From: Acidobacteriota bacterium
Lineage (GTDB): Bacteria > Acidobacteriota > Thermoanaerobaculia > Thermoanaerobaculales > Thermoanaerobaculaceae
Direction: 5' to 3'
Length of the DNA: 64,000 bases
Assembly: GCA_003158745.1 (NCBI GenBank)
Contig: PMLC01000163.1
Coordinates: forward strand, 106,382-170,381
The notes under the pieces were generated by a model. The model was given only the letters and a program-made list of their open reading frames with translations, searched no databases and was not told the origin of the DNA. Positions 16,643-24,340 of this stretch are shown in pieces (the first letter of the stretch is position 1; the number at the start of each line of letters is the position of its first letter). Both the position numbers and the translations under genes were made by a program.

Positions 16643-17224
16643 TTATACTCCAGCGCCGTCGTGGACGTCGGTCACGATGAACATGAGGGTCGTGGTGCCG
16701 AGTGAGAATTCATGGCTGCTGAACACGCTCGCACGCTGAATGCGGACCCCGTCGACATAGGTGCCGTTGGTCGACCCAAGGTCCGTGACCACTGCCTCGT
16801 CCTGATGGATTTCGAGCATGGCGTGACGGCGGGAAACCTCGCTGTCCTGAAGCTGCACGTCGCTTTCAAGGCCCCGCCCGAGGACGACCCGCGGCTTGCG
16901 GACCGTGTGGATCTGGCCTGCGTTGGCACCCATGATCACCGCCAGTGAGTAGCGCTTCGTGGAGGGCAGCGGTGCGAGCGGCGGCAGGCTGGTGGCGTCG
17001 GGAGGAGGCGTCGGCAGGCTCGTGTCGGGATCCCCGGTGGTCCTGCCCTTCCCGGCGGGGGGAGCCACCGCTGTGCGCCTGATCTCGCTCTCTTCGATCT
17101 CGGGCTTGCTGATCTCGAACACGGTCTCACACTTGGTGCACTTCAGCCGCTTCGTCCCGCTCTCGCCGAACCGGGACTCTTCGAACTGGTACTTCGTCTT
17201 GCAGCTCGGGCAGCTCACAATCAC
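16643..17224 (-). CDS. Zinc-ribbon (MJ0042) and FHA domain protein
   Basis: 193 residues from the GTG at 17224, which overlaps the TGA of the desulfurase gene (GTGA) and has a G-rich site (AAGGGGGG) about six bases upstream. Residues 4-35 form an MJ0042-type zinc ribbon (CPSCKTKYQF ... LKCTKCETVFEI). A proline/threonine-rich linker follows, then an FHA domain at about residues 100-185 with VVLGRGLESDVQLQDSEVSR, RHAMLEI and GSTNGTYVDG, all the phosphothreonine-binding residues. FHA domains read Ser/Thr phosphorylation. No kinase or phosphatase gene is in the window. Its place between a desulfurase and MnmA is unexplained. Confidence 0.88.
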   Translation of the reverse strand: MIVSCPSCKTKYQFEESRFGESGTKRLKCTKCETVFEISKPEIEESEIRRTAVAPPAGKGRTTGDPDTSLPTPPPDATSLPPLAPLPSTKRYSLAVIMGANAGQIHTVRKPRVVLGRGLESDVQLQDSEVSRRHAMLEIHQDEAVVTDLGSTNGTYVDGVRIQRASVFSSHEFSLGTTTLMFIVTDVHDGAGV

Positions 17225-18378
17225 CGTGTACCCCCCTTGCCCCGGCACCAGATACGCTCAAGCGCAGCCACGAGACCGAGAACATCTTCTAACTTCGTGC
17301 CGGGCCCCAAGGACACCCTCAGTGTACGCTCGGCGGTCTCCTTGCCAAAGCCCATGGCCTCGACGACCGAGCTCCGGCGTTCCACGCCCGAGCTGCAGGC
17401 GGGCCCGGAAGACACCGCGAACCCTTCGAGATCCAGCGCAGCAACGGCCGCACCACCTCGGAGTCCGGGGGGAAGACCGACGCAGGAGGTGTTCGCAAGC
17501 CTCGGAGTCCCAGCACCGTACACCGGAGTCTCGGGGAAAACCTCCAGGAGGGCTCTCTCGAACGCGTCGCGAATACCCGAAAGCAACTGCCAGCGCGGCA
17601 GCTCCGAGGCGGCGAGTCGGCATGCCACACCCAGGCCCGCGATCCCGCCAACGTTCTCGGTGCCACCCCGCCGGTGTCTTTCCTGGGTACCCGGAACCAG
17701 CGGGGCAAGGGCGACGCCGGACTTGACGACAAGAACCCCGATACCTGGCGGCGATCCGAGCTTGTGCCCACTCACTGCGAGGGTGTCGACGCCCCACCTC
17801 CCCGGCGGCAACGGCACCTTCCCTGCCGCCTGGACAGCGTCGCAGTGCACCCTGGCTCCCGCGCCGTGGGCTAGCGCGCAGACCGCGCCCAGATCCTGCA
17901 AGACTCCGGTCTCGGAGTTGGCGAGCTGGACCGCGACTGCGGCGCCCGGTCGGCGGGCCAACGTGTTGGCGAGAGTGTCCAGGTCGAGCACCCCTCTGGC
18001 GCTGACCGGAATCCGCTCGACCGCGGCGCCGAGACGTGCCATCTCTTCTGCCATCGCCCACACGGCCGGGTGCTCCGAGGCGGATATGAGAAGAGGCCGG
18101 CCGCCCGGCCTGCCTGCGGCGGCAAGCAATCCCCAGAGGGCCATCGCGTTCGATTCGGTTCCGCCAGAGGTGAACACGACCTCCTCCGCAGAAGCTCCAA
18201 CGAAGTCTGCGACCTCCGCGCGGGCTTGGTCGACGAGTCGCCTGGCGCGTCTGCCCTCGGCATGGACGCTGGCCGGGTTTCCGATGTCGGCCCGAAGGAG
18301 ATCGACCACGGCTGCGGCGACCTCTGGCCGCACCGGCGAGGTTGCATTCCAGTCCAGGTAGCAGCGCTCTGTCACCAT
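17221..18378 (-). CDS. Cysteine desulfurase (NifS/IscS class)
   Basis: About 385 residues. PLP lysine in LAVSGHKLGSPPGIGVLVV, the cofactor-binding strand VVFTSGGTESNAMALWGLL, and the catalytic Cys in the flexible loop VSSGPACSSGVERRSSVV. It belongs to the group I NifS/IscS/YrvO type that makes protein persulfides from cysteine. A TAGAAT box lies three bases before the ATG at 18378 and six before the next codon, a GTG at 18375; if transcription is leaderless, as for several neighbours, the GTG is the likelier start. Downstream FHA and mnmA genes suggest the sulfur goes to tRNA. It is divergent from dnaB with a 36-base gap. Confidence 0.92.
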   Translation of the reverse strand: MVTERCYLDWNATSPVRPEVAAAVVDLLRADIGNPASVHAEGRRARRLVDQARAEVADFVGASAEEVVFTSGGTESNAMALWGLLAAAGRPGGRPLLISASEHPAVWAMAEEMARLGAAVERIPVSARGVLDLDTLANTLARRPGAAVAVQLANSETGVLQDLGAVCALAHGAGARVHCDAVQAAGKVPLPPGRWGVDTLAVSGHKLGSPPGIGVLVVKSGVALAPLVPGTQERHRRGGTENVGGIAGLGVACRLAASELPRWQLLSGIRDAFERALLEVFPETPVYGAGTPRLANTSCVGLPPGLRGGAAVAALDLEGFAVSSGPACSSGVERRSSVVEAMGFGKETAERTLRVSLGPGTKLEDVLGLVAALERIWCRGKGGTR

Positions 18379-18414
18379 GCGATTCTACTGCCTCGGGCGT
18401 GGTACGATTTGTTG
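18379..18414. promoter_or_regulatory. Divergent leaderless-type promoters, desulfurase and dnaB
   Basis: The 36-nt gap holds two back-to-back TANNNT boxes. On the minus strand TAGAAT (18387-18382) is six bases before the GTG at 18375. On the plus strand TACGAT (18403-18408), preceded by TGG as in an extended -10, is six bases before the GTG at 18415. Neither gene has a Shine-Dalgarno sequence. The -35 regions would lie inside the opposite gene's start. Confidence 0.55.
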
Positions 18415-19857
18415 GTGAGCGCAACTGCAAGGAGCAAGGGAGGCCGCGGTACAACTGCCGGCCTTGCAAGCGATTCCAACGGATCGCCTACGCTGCGGAT
18501 CCCGGCGAACGAAGCCGCCGAACGGGCTGTTCTGGGTGCCGTACTGACGGACGCCAACTGTTTCTACCGTGTGGTGGACTCGATCGGACCCGACGACTTC
18601 TACACGGATGCCAACCGTCTCATATTCGACGCGTTTACACGCCTGGCTGGGGACAACCGGGACATCGACCTCCTGACGACCACCGATCAGTTGGAGCACA
18701 GCGGGATGTTGGGCTCCGTGGGAGGGGTGACGTACGTCGCGAGCCTGGCAGAAGGCCTACCCGACCCGGCCAACGTCGAGCATTACGCCGCCATCCTCCG
18801 CGAGCGTTCAGTCAAGCGCCAGCTGCTACGTATCTCGCAGGAGCTGATGGCGTCAAGCGGGCGCGAGGAGGGCAGCGCGATGGACGCCCTCGACGCCGCG
18901 GAGACGCAGATCCTCTCGATCGCCGAGCGAGCGATGCGCGGGGGCCTTAGGCAGGTCGGCAAGCTGGTGCACGAGGAGGTCGCCCACATTGAGCGCGTCT
19001 CGAAGTCGAGCGCCCCCTACACGGGCATCGAGACGGGGTACTACCGCCTCGATGAGCTGACCTCGGGGCTTCAGAAGCAGGATGTGATCATCCTCGCGGC
19101 CCGTCCTGGCGTGGGCAAGACGGCGCTCGCGCTCAACATCGCCTCATACTGCGCGGTCCGCCATAGCCTGAAGGTCGCGGTCTTCTCCCTCGAGATGTCC
19201 GCGGTGGCACTGGTGCGGCGCCTCCTGGCCGCCGAGGCGCGCATCAACGTCAAGCGCCTGACCCGGGGGCTCCTGAGTAAGACCGCGGACGCCCGCGAGG
19301 AGGCGTCGGACTGGCAGAGACTCGCCGAGGCCGCGGATCGCCTGTCCGATGCGCCCCTTTGGATCGACGACACGGCCGGAATCTCGGTGCTCGAACTTCG
19401 CGGTAAGTGCCGGCGCATGATGATGGAACACGGTCTGGACTTGGTCGTCGTCGACTACCTCCAGCTCATGTCGTCGGGCGCCAAGGCCGAAAACCGGACC
19501 CAGGAAGTCTCTGCGATCTCGCGCGGTCTGAAGGCCGTCGCAAAGCAGCTCAACGTGCCGCTGCTCGTGCTCTCGCAGCTCTCCCGCAACCCCGAGCGCC
19601 GCGGCGACCAGAAGCCTCAGCTCTCCGACCTGCGTGAGTCGGGCTCGATCGAACAGGACGCCGACGTCGTCATGTTCATCAACCGAAAGAACCGCGCACT
19701 GCAGGCCGCCGAAGGCGACGAGGAGGAGGAAGACTGGCGGCTCGCCGAGATCATCATCGCCAAACAGCGTAACGGTCCGACGGACATGTTCAAGCTCGTT
19801 TTCCTGGATGAGTTCACGCGATTCGAGAACCCGGAGTTCTCCACGTATGACCGCTGA
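18415..19857 (+). CDS. dnaB: Replicative DNA helicase DnaB
   Basis: 480 residues from the GTG at 18415; a longer reading back to 18070 would run through the divergent desulfurase gene. The N-terminal DnaB domain (residues 25-125) begins IPANEAAERAVLGAVLTDAN. The C-terminal RecA-like ATPase has Walker A ILAARPGVGKTALALNIA, Walker B LDLVVVDYLQLMSSG, and the downstream LSQLSRNPERRGDQKPQLSD and SGSIEQDADVVMFINR. It is the ring helicase that unwinds DNA ahead of the replisome. It heads a plus-strand run with the mla genes, its end overlapping mlaE by 11 bases. No intein. Confidence 0.95.
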   Translation: MSATARSKGGRGTTAGLASDSNGSPTLRIPANEAAERAVLGAVLTDANCFYRVVDSIGPDDFYTDANRLIFDAFTRLAGDNRDIDLLTTTDQLEHSGMLGSVGGVTYVASLAEGLPDPANVEHYAAILRERSVKRQLLRISQELMASSGREEGSAMDALDAAETQILSIAERAMRGGLRQVGKLVHEEVAHIERVSKSSAPYTGIETGYYRLDELTSGLQKQDVIILAARPGVGKTALALNIASYCAVRHSLKVAVFSLEMSAVALVRRLLAAEARINVKRLTRGLLSKTADAREEASDWQRLAEAADRLSDAPLWIDDTAGISVLELRGKCRRMMMEHGLDLVVVDYLQLMSSGAKAENRTQEVSAISRGLKAVAKQLNVPLLVLSQLSRNPERRGDQKPQLSDLRESGSIEQDADVVMFINRKNRALQAAEGDEEEEDWRLAEIIIAKQRNGPTDMFKLVFLDEFTRFENPEFSTYDR

Positions 19858-20647
19858 GGCTGCATCACGCTCGCCGGTGACCGCTCTGTTCGAGTGGATC
19901 GGGAGACACGGCCTCAACGTCTTCGAAGACGTCGGCAAGTTCTTTTACATACTCCACACCACGATTTACTGGACATTCCGGCGCCCGTTCGACGCTCGAG
20001 AGTGGGTCCGTCAGATGGTCCGAGTGGGCGTCGACTCGATTCCGATCGTAGGCCTCACCGCGATGTTCACCGGGATGGTGATGGCGCTCCAGACGTACCG
20101 GGGGTTCGCGCGCTTCCACGCGGAGGGGTTCGTGGCTTCGGTGGTGTCGCTCTCGCTGACGCGCGAGCTCGCACCCGTGCTCGCGTCGCTCATGATCGCG
20201 GGACGCATCGGATCGTCGCTTGCGGCCGAGCTGGGCACCATGCGCGTCACCGAGCAGATCGACGCCCTCTACGCGATGGCCACCGAGCCCATCCAGTACT
20301 TGGTGGTGCCACGCGTGGGCGCGACGACGCTCATGCTTCCCCCTCTCGTGGCGATCGCCAACGGGCTCGGGATCTGGGGCGGCTACGTCATCGCGGTCGG
20401 CCTGATGGGCGCCAACCCAATGATGTACTGGGACAGGACCTTCCAGTACCTCGACCTCAACGATGTCTTCTCCGGTCTCATCAAGGCCGCCGTTTTCGGG
20501 CTCATCCTCTCAGTGACGGGTTGTGCCAAGGGGTTTTTCACGACCGGCGGCGCCGAGGGGGTCGGCCGGGCGACGACGAGCGCCGTCGTCATGGGGTCGG
20601 TCGTGATCCTGGTCTCGGACTTCTTCCTCACCAAGATCTTGTTCTGA
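19847..20647 (+). CDS. mlaE: MlaE-type ABC lipid transporter permease
   Basis: 266 residues from the ATG at 19847, which overlaps the end of dnaB. The family's core is present: VDSIPIVGLTAMFTGMVMAL, the LTRELAPVLASLMIAGRIGS segment, AAELGTMRVTEQIDALYAMA and a C-terminal FFTTGGAEGVGRATTSAVV. Five to six membrane helices can be seen. Together with MlaF and MlaD it forms the inner-membrane MCE complex that moves phospholipids between inner and outer membranes. The N-terminal 30 residues are an amphipathic interface helix common in this family. Confidence 0.93.
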   Translation: MTAEAASRSPVTALFEWIGRHGLNVFEDVGKFFYILHTTIYWTFRRPFDAREWVRQMVRVGVDSIPIVGLTAMFTGMVMALQTYRGFARFHAEGFVASVVSLSLTRELAPVLASLMIAGRIGSSLAAELGTMRVTEQIDALYAMATEPIQYLVVPRVGATTLMLPPLVAIANGLGIWGGYVIAVGLMGANPMMYWDRTFQYLDLNDVFSGLIKAAVFGLILSVTGCAKGFFTTGGAEGVGRATTSAVVMGSVVILVSDFFLTKILF

Positions 20648-20670
20648 GGGAAGACAGGGGAACGGCAGTC

Positions 20671-21468
20671 TTGGCAAACACACGCGGGAACGATCGCAGA
20701 GTTGAGCGAGACGGACTCGGACCGGCGATCGCTGTCATCGACGTGTGGAAGTCCTTCGGCGACCGGGAGGTCCTCCGCGGAATCAACCTCGAGGTGAGCC
20801 GGGGCGAGTCGCTCGTGATCGTCGGCCAGTCGGGCGCGGGCAAGAGCGTGCTCCTCAAACACCTCATCGGTCTCATTCCACCCGATAAAGGGCACATCAT
20901 CATCGACGGAGAGGACCTCACGAACAGCGACTCTGCCAGATGCCTTGAGATCCGTCGGAAGTTCGGCATGTCGTTCCAAGAAGGGGCGCTGTTCGATTCG
21001 ATGGACGTCTTCGGGAACATCGCCTTCCCCCTCAGGCACCCCGCAACGATGAGCGAGGACAAGATCGCGGCCAGGGTGCACCAGTGTCTCGCCCTCGTGC
21101 ACCTCGAAGGCACCGAGACGAAGGCGACGAGCGAGCTCTCCGGCGGGATGCGGCGTCGCGTCGGCTTCGCGCGGGCCATCGCACACCAGCCCCAGATCCT
21201 GCTCTTCGACGAGCCGAACACCGGGCTCGACCCGATTACCTCCGGGGTGATCGACAGCGTGATCGTGGAGATGCGCGAGCACCTCGACGTCACGATGGTG
21301 ACCATCACACACGACATGAAGTCCGCGTTCCGCATCGCAGACCGCATCGCGATGCTCCGAAACGGGCGGATCATCGCAGAGGCGAGTCCGGAGGCTTTTC
21401 GCTCCCTCGCCGATCCCTACATTCAGAAGTTCTTGGCCGGCGAGCCCGTGGAGGAGGAGGTCGCATGA
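20671..21468 (+). CDS. mlaF: MlaF-type ABC lipid transporter ATP-binding protein
   Basis: 265 residues if it starts at the TTG at 20671 (AGGGGA about ten bases before); no ATG or GTG fits better before the first conserved strand IAVIDVWKSFGDREVLRGIN. Walker A GQSGAGKSVLLKHLIGL, Q-loop FGMSFQEGALFDSMDV, signature ELSGGMRRRVGFARAIA, Walker B ILLFDEPNTGLDPIT and switch His in VTITHDMKSAFRIADR. FQEGALFDS is a marker for MlaF/MkL proteins. The end overlaps mlaD (ATGA). No mlaB or mlaC is adjacent. Confidence 0.92.
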   Translation: MANTRGNDRRVERDGLGPAIAVIDVWKSFGDREVLRGINLEVSRGESLVIVGQSGAGKSVLLKHLIGLIPPDKGHIIIDGEDLTNSDSARCLEIRRKFGMSFQEGALFDSMDVFGNIAFPLRHPATMSEDKIAARVHQCLALVHLEGTETKATSELSGGMRRRVGFARAIAHQPQILLFDEPNTGLDPITSGVIDSVIVEMREHLDVTMVTITHDMKSAFRIADRIAMLRNGRIIAEASPEAFRSLADPYIQKFLAGEPVEEEVA

Positions 21469-22970
21469 GTCACACCGCCCGCGTGGGAGTCTTCATGATC
21501 GTGGCCCTGATCGTGCTGGGCGTGTTCATCATCAAGATCGAGGAGATCCCCATCGGTACTAGGGGCAGCCGTAGACTCTTCAAGGCGGCGTTTCCCTCCG
21601 TCGCGGGACTCGATGAGAAGAGCCCCGTCCGCATAGCCGGCGTTCGAGTCGGGATCGTCGAGGCGATCGCCCTCGATGGCGACCGCGCCGTCGCGACCTT
21701 GGCACTGGACCCGGCCGTCGTCCTGCACCAGGGCGCGCGGGCCGAAGTGACGAGTCTCGGCATGCTGGGCGACAAGTACGTCGAGCTCTTCCCGGGACCG
21801 GCCGACAAACCAATCCTGCAGCCCGGGGCGGTGCTGGATGGCACCAGCCCGATAGGCTTCGATCAGCTCCTGCGCACCGGCAACGACGTGCTGGGGGACA
21901 TCAAGACTGTTACCGCCTCGCTCCGGCAGTCGCTCGGAACAGCCGACGGCGAGCAGCACCTCGCGGAGATCATCGAGAACATCCGGCAGCTCACGGCCTC
22001 CGTCCGCGACCTCGTGGCCGCCAACCGCGCCAACGTGGACGCCACCATGGCGAACGTCCGCGACGCCTCCGATACGTTCAAGACCGAGCTCCCCGTTCTC
22101 GCCGACAAGCTCGTGGCCATCGCCGACCACCTCGACGCTCTCGTCCAGGAGAATCGCGGCAACGTCGGCGCCTCGGTCACCAACGTCAAAGACGTCACCG
22201 CACAGCTTCGGGTAACCGTCGACAACATCAACAAGATCACCGGTAAGATCGCTGCGGGCGAGGGCTCGGTCGGCAAGCTCGTCAACGATCCCGAGACGAC
22301 CGACAACCTCAACGTCGCGCTCAAGTCGATCCCACCTGCCGCGAACAGCCTGAAGAACGCTTTCGGCCGCACCGAGGGCTGGCACCTGGACGTCAACCTG
22401 CGCGCCGAGGCCTTGCCGGGCGTCCAGAACCCGACCACCGGGAACAGCAGCGACAACTCCCGCAGCGCGTTCGGGATCGACCTCCACACCACCGAAGAGC
22501 GTTTCTATCGCCTGGAGTTTGTCAGTTCCCCGGTGGGGCGGACTTCCACGAGCACGCAGACGGTGACGACCACCTACCCGGATGGCCACAGCCAGACGGT
22601 CACGCAGACGGTCGTCCAGAACAAGAACAACGACACGGTCAACGCCCAGATTGGCTACCACATCGGCAGCGGGTACACGTTCCGAGCCGGCCTGTTCGAG
22701 TCAACCGGCGGGGTCGGCGTCGACAAGTTTCTGATCAGGGATCAGCTCCGGCTTACACTCGAGGCGTACGAGCTCAGCCGCGACATCAAACCTCCGCACC
22801 TTCGGTTCGAGACACGGTATTTCCTGACGCGCAACCTGTTCGCCTACGCCGGCTGGGATGACCCCGTCTGGAAGCAGCGATCGTCGGTCCTATTCGGCGG
22901 CGGCGTGACGTGGCGAGACGAGGACCTCAAATATCTGCTCGGAACGGCAGCGGCAGCCGGCGGCCACTAG
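21465..22970 (+). CDS. mlaD: MlaD-type MCE protein with C-terminal barrel-like region
   Basis: 501 residues, over twice the size of E. coli MlaD. GAGGAGGAGG precedes the overlapping ATG. One N-terminal membrane helix (residues 7-27) is followed by the MCE domain (about 38-115: FPSVAGLDEKSPVRIAGVRV, GARAEVTSLGMLGDKYVEL). Residues 135-295 are long helices with heptad-like repeats (ENIRQLTASVRDLVAANRAN). From about 305 the chain becomes a series of amphipathic strands ending FRDEDLKYLL-like (TWRDEDLKYLLGTAA). Such tails occur in deltaproteobacterial-type MCE proteins and look like an outer-membrane-associated barrel (inference). Confidence 0.88.
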   Translation: MSHTARVGVFMIVALIVLGVFIIKIEEIPIGTRGSRRLFKAAFPSVAGLDEKSPVRIAGVRVGIVEAIALDGDRAVATLALDPAVVLHQGARAEVTSLGMLGDKYVELFPGPADKPILQPGAVLDGTSPIGFDQLLRTGNDVLGDIKTVTASLRQSLGTADGEQHLAEIIENIRQLTASVRDLVAANRANVDATMANVRDASDTFKTELPVLADKLVAIADHLDALVQENRGNVGASVTNVKDVTAQLRVTVDNINKITGKIAAGEGSVGKLVNDPETTDNLNVALKSIPPAANSLKNAFGRTEGWHLDVNLRAEALPGVQNPTTGNSSDNSRSAFGIDLHTTEERFYRLEFVSSPVGRTSTSTQTVTTTYPDGHSQTVTQTVVQNKNNDTVNAQIGYHIGSGYTFRAGLFESTGGVGVDKFLIRDQLRLTLEAYELSRDIKPPHLRFETRYFLTRNLFAYAGWDDPVWKQRSSVLFGGGVTWRDEDLKYLLGTAAAAGGH

Positions 22971-22972
22971 GC

Positions 22973-24328
22973 GTGGGTCGAGAAAGTCCGGTCTTCGAGT
23001 GCACAGCCTGCGGCCAGCGTTCGCAGAAGTGGCTGGGCCGCTGCCCGGGTTGCGGTGGCTGGAACACCTTCGAGCAGGTGCCGGGTGAGCTGCGGGCCGA
23101 GACCCGGGCTGGTTCTGCCGCCCCGGTGCCGATCCCGCTGTCGGCCGCAGAGCTCAAGGATGCTCCTCGCATCGCGACCGGCATCGCGGGCCTCGACCGC
23201 GTCCTGGGCGGCGGGCTCGTGCCTGGCAGCGTCGTGCTTCTCGCCGGCGAGCCCGGCGTCGGGAAGTCCACGCTGCTCCTCCAGGCTGCCGCGCGCCGGG
23301 GGGACCTTGGCCACGTGCTTTACGTGAGCGCGGAGGAGTCGACCCGGCAGGTCGCGCTCCGGGCGCATCGCCTTGGCTGCGTCCAGGAGAGTGTTCTCCT
23401 CCTCCCCGAACCATCCGTCGAGGCCATCGTCGCGACGGCGCGCCGGCTGCGGCCTGCGCTGGTCATCGTGGACTCCGTGCAGACCACCTACTCCGAACGC
23501 GTTCCGGCGGTGCCGGGCAGCGTGACCCAGGTTCGCGAGGTCGCAGGTCAGCTCCTCGAGCTCGCCAAGCGGGACGGCCCACCCGTCATTCTCGTCGGAC
23601 ATGTCACCAAAGAGGGCCTCGTGGCAGGCCCGAAAGCGCTCGAGCACCTCGTGGACGCCGTTCTGGAGTTCTCAGGCGGCAGCACCCACCCGCACCGCAT
23701 CTTGCGCTCGACCAAGAACCGCTTTGGGCCAGCCTTGGAGCTCGCGCTGTTCGCGATGACCGACGCGGGACTCGAGGAAATCCTGAGCCCATCCAGCGCG
23801 CTTCTGGCAGATCGCCGGGCCGGGTCACCCGGGTCTGCCGTCGCAGTGGTCATGGAAGGGACGACGCCTTTGCTGGTCGAGGTCCAGGCGCTTGTTTCCA
23901 GGTCACCGCTCTCGAACCCGAGGCGCGTAGCTCAGGGAGTCGACCCGGGGCGTCTGTCTCTCCTGCTGGCCGTGATGGAGAAGAGGGCCGGCGCCCGTTT
24001 TGCCGACAGGGACGTATTCGTCAACCTGGTCGGAGGCGTGAGCATCGAGGAACCTGCGCTGGATGTCGCGATCGCCGCCGCGGTGACCTCGTCCGCATCC
24101 GACCGTCCCCTCCCCGCCGACTTGGCGTTATTCGGGGAGGTCGGCCTTCTGGGAGAGATCCGGGCCGTCAGCCGGCCAGCGGAGCGGCTCAAGGAGGCGC
24201 GGGCCCACGGATTCGCCCGCTGTGCGGTGCCTGCATCCGTGCAACAGGGCGGAGAGTCTGAGACCGGACTCGTGCGCCTCGCTGATGTCCGCGACCTGGA
24301 GCGCCTGCTTCAACTGGTACAATCATAA
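22973..24328 (+). CDS. radA: DNA repair protein RadA (Sms)
   Basis: 451 residues from the GTG two bases after the mlaD stop. The N-terminal C4 zinc finger is FECTACGQRSQKWLGRCPGC. The RecA-like core has Walker A LLAGEPGVGKSTLLLQAAA and the RadA-specific KNRFG motif in RSTKNRFGPALELALF. The C-terminal Lon-protease-like domain carries FVNLVGGVSIEEPALDVAIA and LFGEVGLLGEIRAVS. RadA is a DnaB-like branch-migration helicase in recombination. Its grouping with dnaB could reflect shared DNA-processing roles. Confidence 0.95.
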   Translation: MGRESPVFECTACGQRSQKWLGRCPGCGGWNTFEQVPGELRAETRAGSAAPVPIPLSAAELKDAPRIATGIAGLDRVLGGGLVPGSVVLLAGEPGVGKSTLLLQAAARRGDLGHVLYVSAEESTRQVALRAHRLGCVQESVLLLPEPSVEAIVATARRLRPALVIVDSVQTTYSERVPAVPGSVTQVREVAGQLLELAKRDGPPVILVGHVTKEGLVAGPKALEHLVDAVLEFSGGSTHPHRILRSTKNRFGPALELALFAMTDAGLEEILSPSSALLADRRAGSPGSAVAVVMEGTTPLLVEVQALVSRSPLSNPRRVAQGVDPGRLSLLLAVMEKRAGARFADRDVFVNLVGGVSIEEPALDVAIAAAVTSSASDRPLPADLALFGEVGLLGEIRAVSRPAERLKEARAHGFARCAVPASVQQGGESETGLVRLADVRDLERLLQLVQS

Positions 24329-24340
24329 TGGGAATCTTGC

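Noticed and set aside
18070-18414. N-terminal extension of dnaB
   Set aside because: It overlaps the divergent desulfurase gene and has no DnaB-like residues; the GTG at 18415 with its TACGAT box is the natural start.
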